Positions 51,285-51,504 of a stretch of DNA of 51,504 nucleotides are shown here, piece after piece; the first letter of the stretch is position 1, and every line of letters begins with the position of its first letter. This stretch comes from DATBGO01 sp050011895 (GTDB taxonomy: Bacteria > Actinomycetota > Actinomycetes > Streptosporangiales > Streptosporangiaceae): the NCBI GenBank assembly GCA_050011895.1, contig JBEKIF010000030.1, forward strand, positions 1 through 51,504, written 5' to 3'. Made by a program: the position numbers and the translations under genes. The notes below the pieces were generated by a model. The model was not told where the DNA came from and searched no databases. It saw nothing but the letters and a program-made list of their open reading frames with translations.

Positions 51285-51504
51285 TGCCGTCCGGAACCGG
51301 CCGCTCGCCTCCGGCCCGCGCCCTGACCAGCAGGCTGTGTAGCAGCCCAGGTCAAGACCGGTGGCCGAGTTCTGGAACCCCTTAGGCAGGTCCCGGCCTG
51401 CGTTGCGCCTGTGTCCATCGTCGCGTGCACGAGAGTATGTCCGCGCAGTACCACTGGACGTCCGCGCACGCCGGCCCGCCGTCGGGCACCATGGCTGTGG
51501 CCGG
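51285..51504. other. right end of window, no gene recognised
   Basis: 220 bases after the erythronate dehydrogenase. No frame shows family features. A possible start ATGGCTGTGGCC at 51491 runs off the edge but is too short to judge. Confidence 0.4.

Overview
The window reads as chromosomal DNA of a high-GC Gram-positive bacterium of the Actinomycetota, probably a soil actinomycete. GC is high throughout, GTG/TTG starts follow purine-rich ribosome binding sites, many genes are coupled by ATGA overlaps, and the families are typical of that phylum (GAF-ANTAR and STAS regulators, TetR, F420/PPOX-type proteins, an AglD-like membrane protein, GCS2-type ligase). No rRNA, tRNA, CRISPR array or complete insertion sequence was seen.

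Layout. 1-3.5 kb (minus): a carbohydrate ABC importer (lipoprotein plus two permeases) followed by a GH130 glycosidase cut by the window edge. 4.3-10.4 kb: HAD phosphatase, DMT-type permease, a YihY/BrkB membrane protein, a small hydrolase plus a holin-like protein, and a patatin phospholipase. 10.5-21.5 kb: the centrepiece, an eight-gene minus-strand operon hdrC-hdrB-hdrA-mvhD-mvhG-mvhA-protease-hypA. It encodes a methanogen-type group 3c [NiFe]-hydrogenase/heterodisulfide-reductase complex whose HdrA has a complete GltD/NfnB-like NAD(P)H module inserted in it. It is flanked by two transposase relics, with hypC and a decayed hypD just beyond. 21.7-27.6 kb (plus): aldehyde dehydrogenase, second YihY protein, monooxygenase-iron ADH pair, and a damaged VOC gene running into an enoyl-CoA hydratase fragment. 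27.8-34 kb: a three-module membrane protein, an HtrA-like protease and an acyl-CoA synthetase. 34.3-37.3 kb (plus): a tightly coupled PTPS-methyltransferase-glycosyltransferase-SDR operon that looks like a modified (possibly glycosylated) pterin pathway. 37.3-42.9 kb (minus): ferredoxin reductase, MBL hydrolase, class II amidotransferase, glutamate-cysteine ligase-like enzyme and PPOX protein. 43-48.7 kb: hypothetical proteins, a TetR regulator divergent from a membrane protein, STAS and two GAF-ANTAR proteins. 48.7-51.3 kb: a divergent four-carbon acid-sugar kinase / D-erythronate dehydrogenase pair.

How the parts may work together. The Hdr/Mvh proteins should take electrons from H2 through MvhA/G/D to the FAD of HdrA and split them between ferredoxin and a second acceptor. 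The inserted NAD(P)H module adds a third possible partner. HypA, HypC and the endopeptidase serve maturation, but HypB, D, E and F must come from elsewhere. A 12-bp palindrome, TGTAGNNCTACA, occurs twice beside the TetR gene, once upstream of the aldehyde dehydrogenase (one mismatch) and once near 4.05 kb, suggesting a small dispersed regulon. Function assignments are from family resemblance read by eye; nothing was searched or computed.
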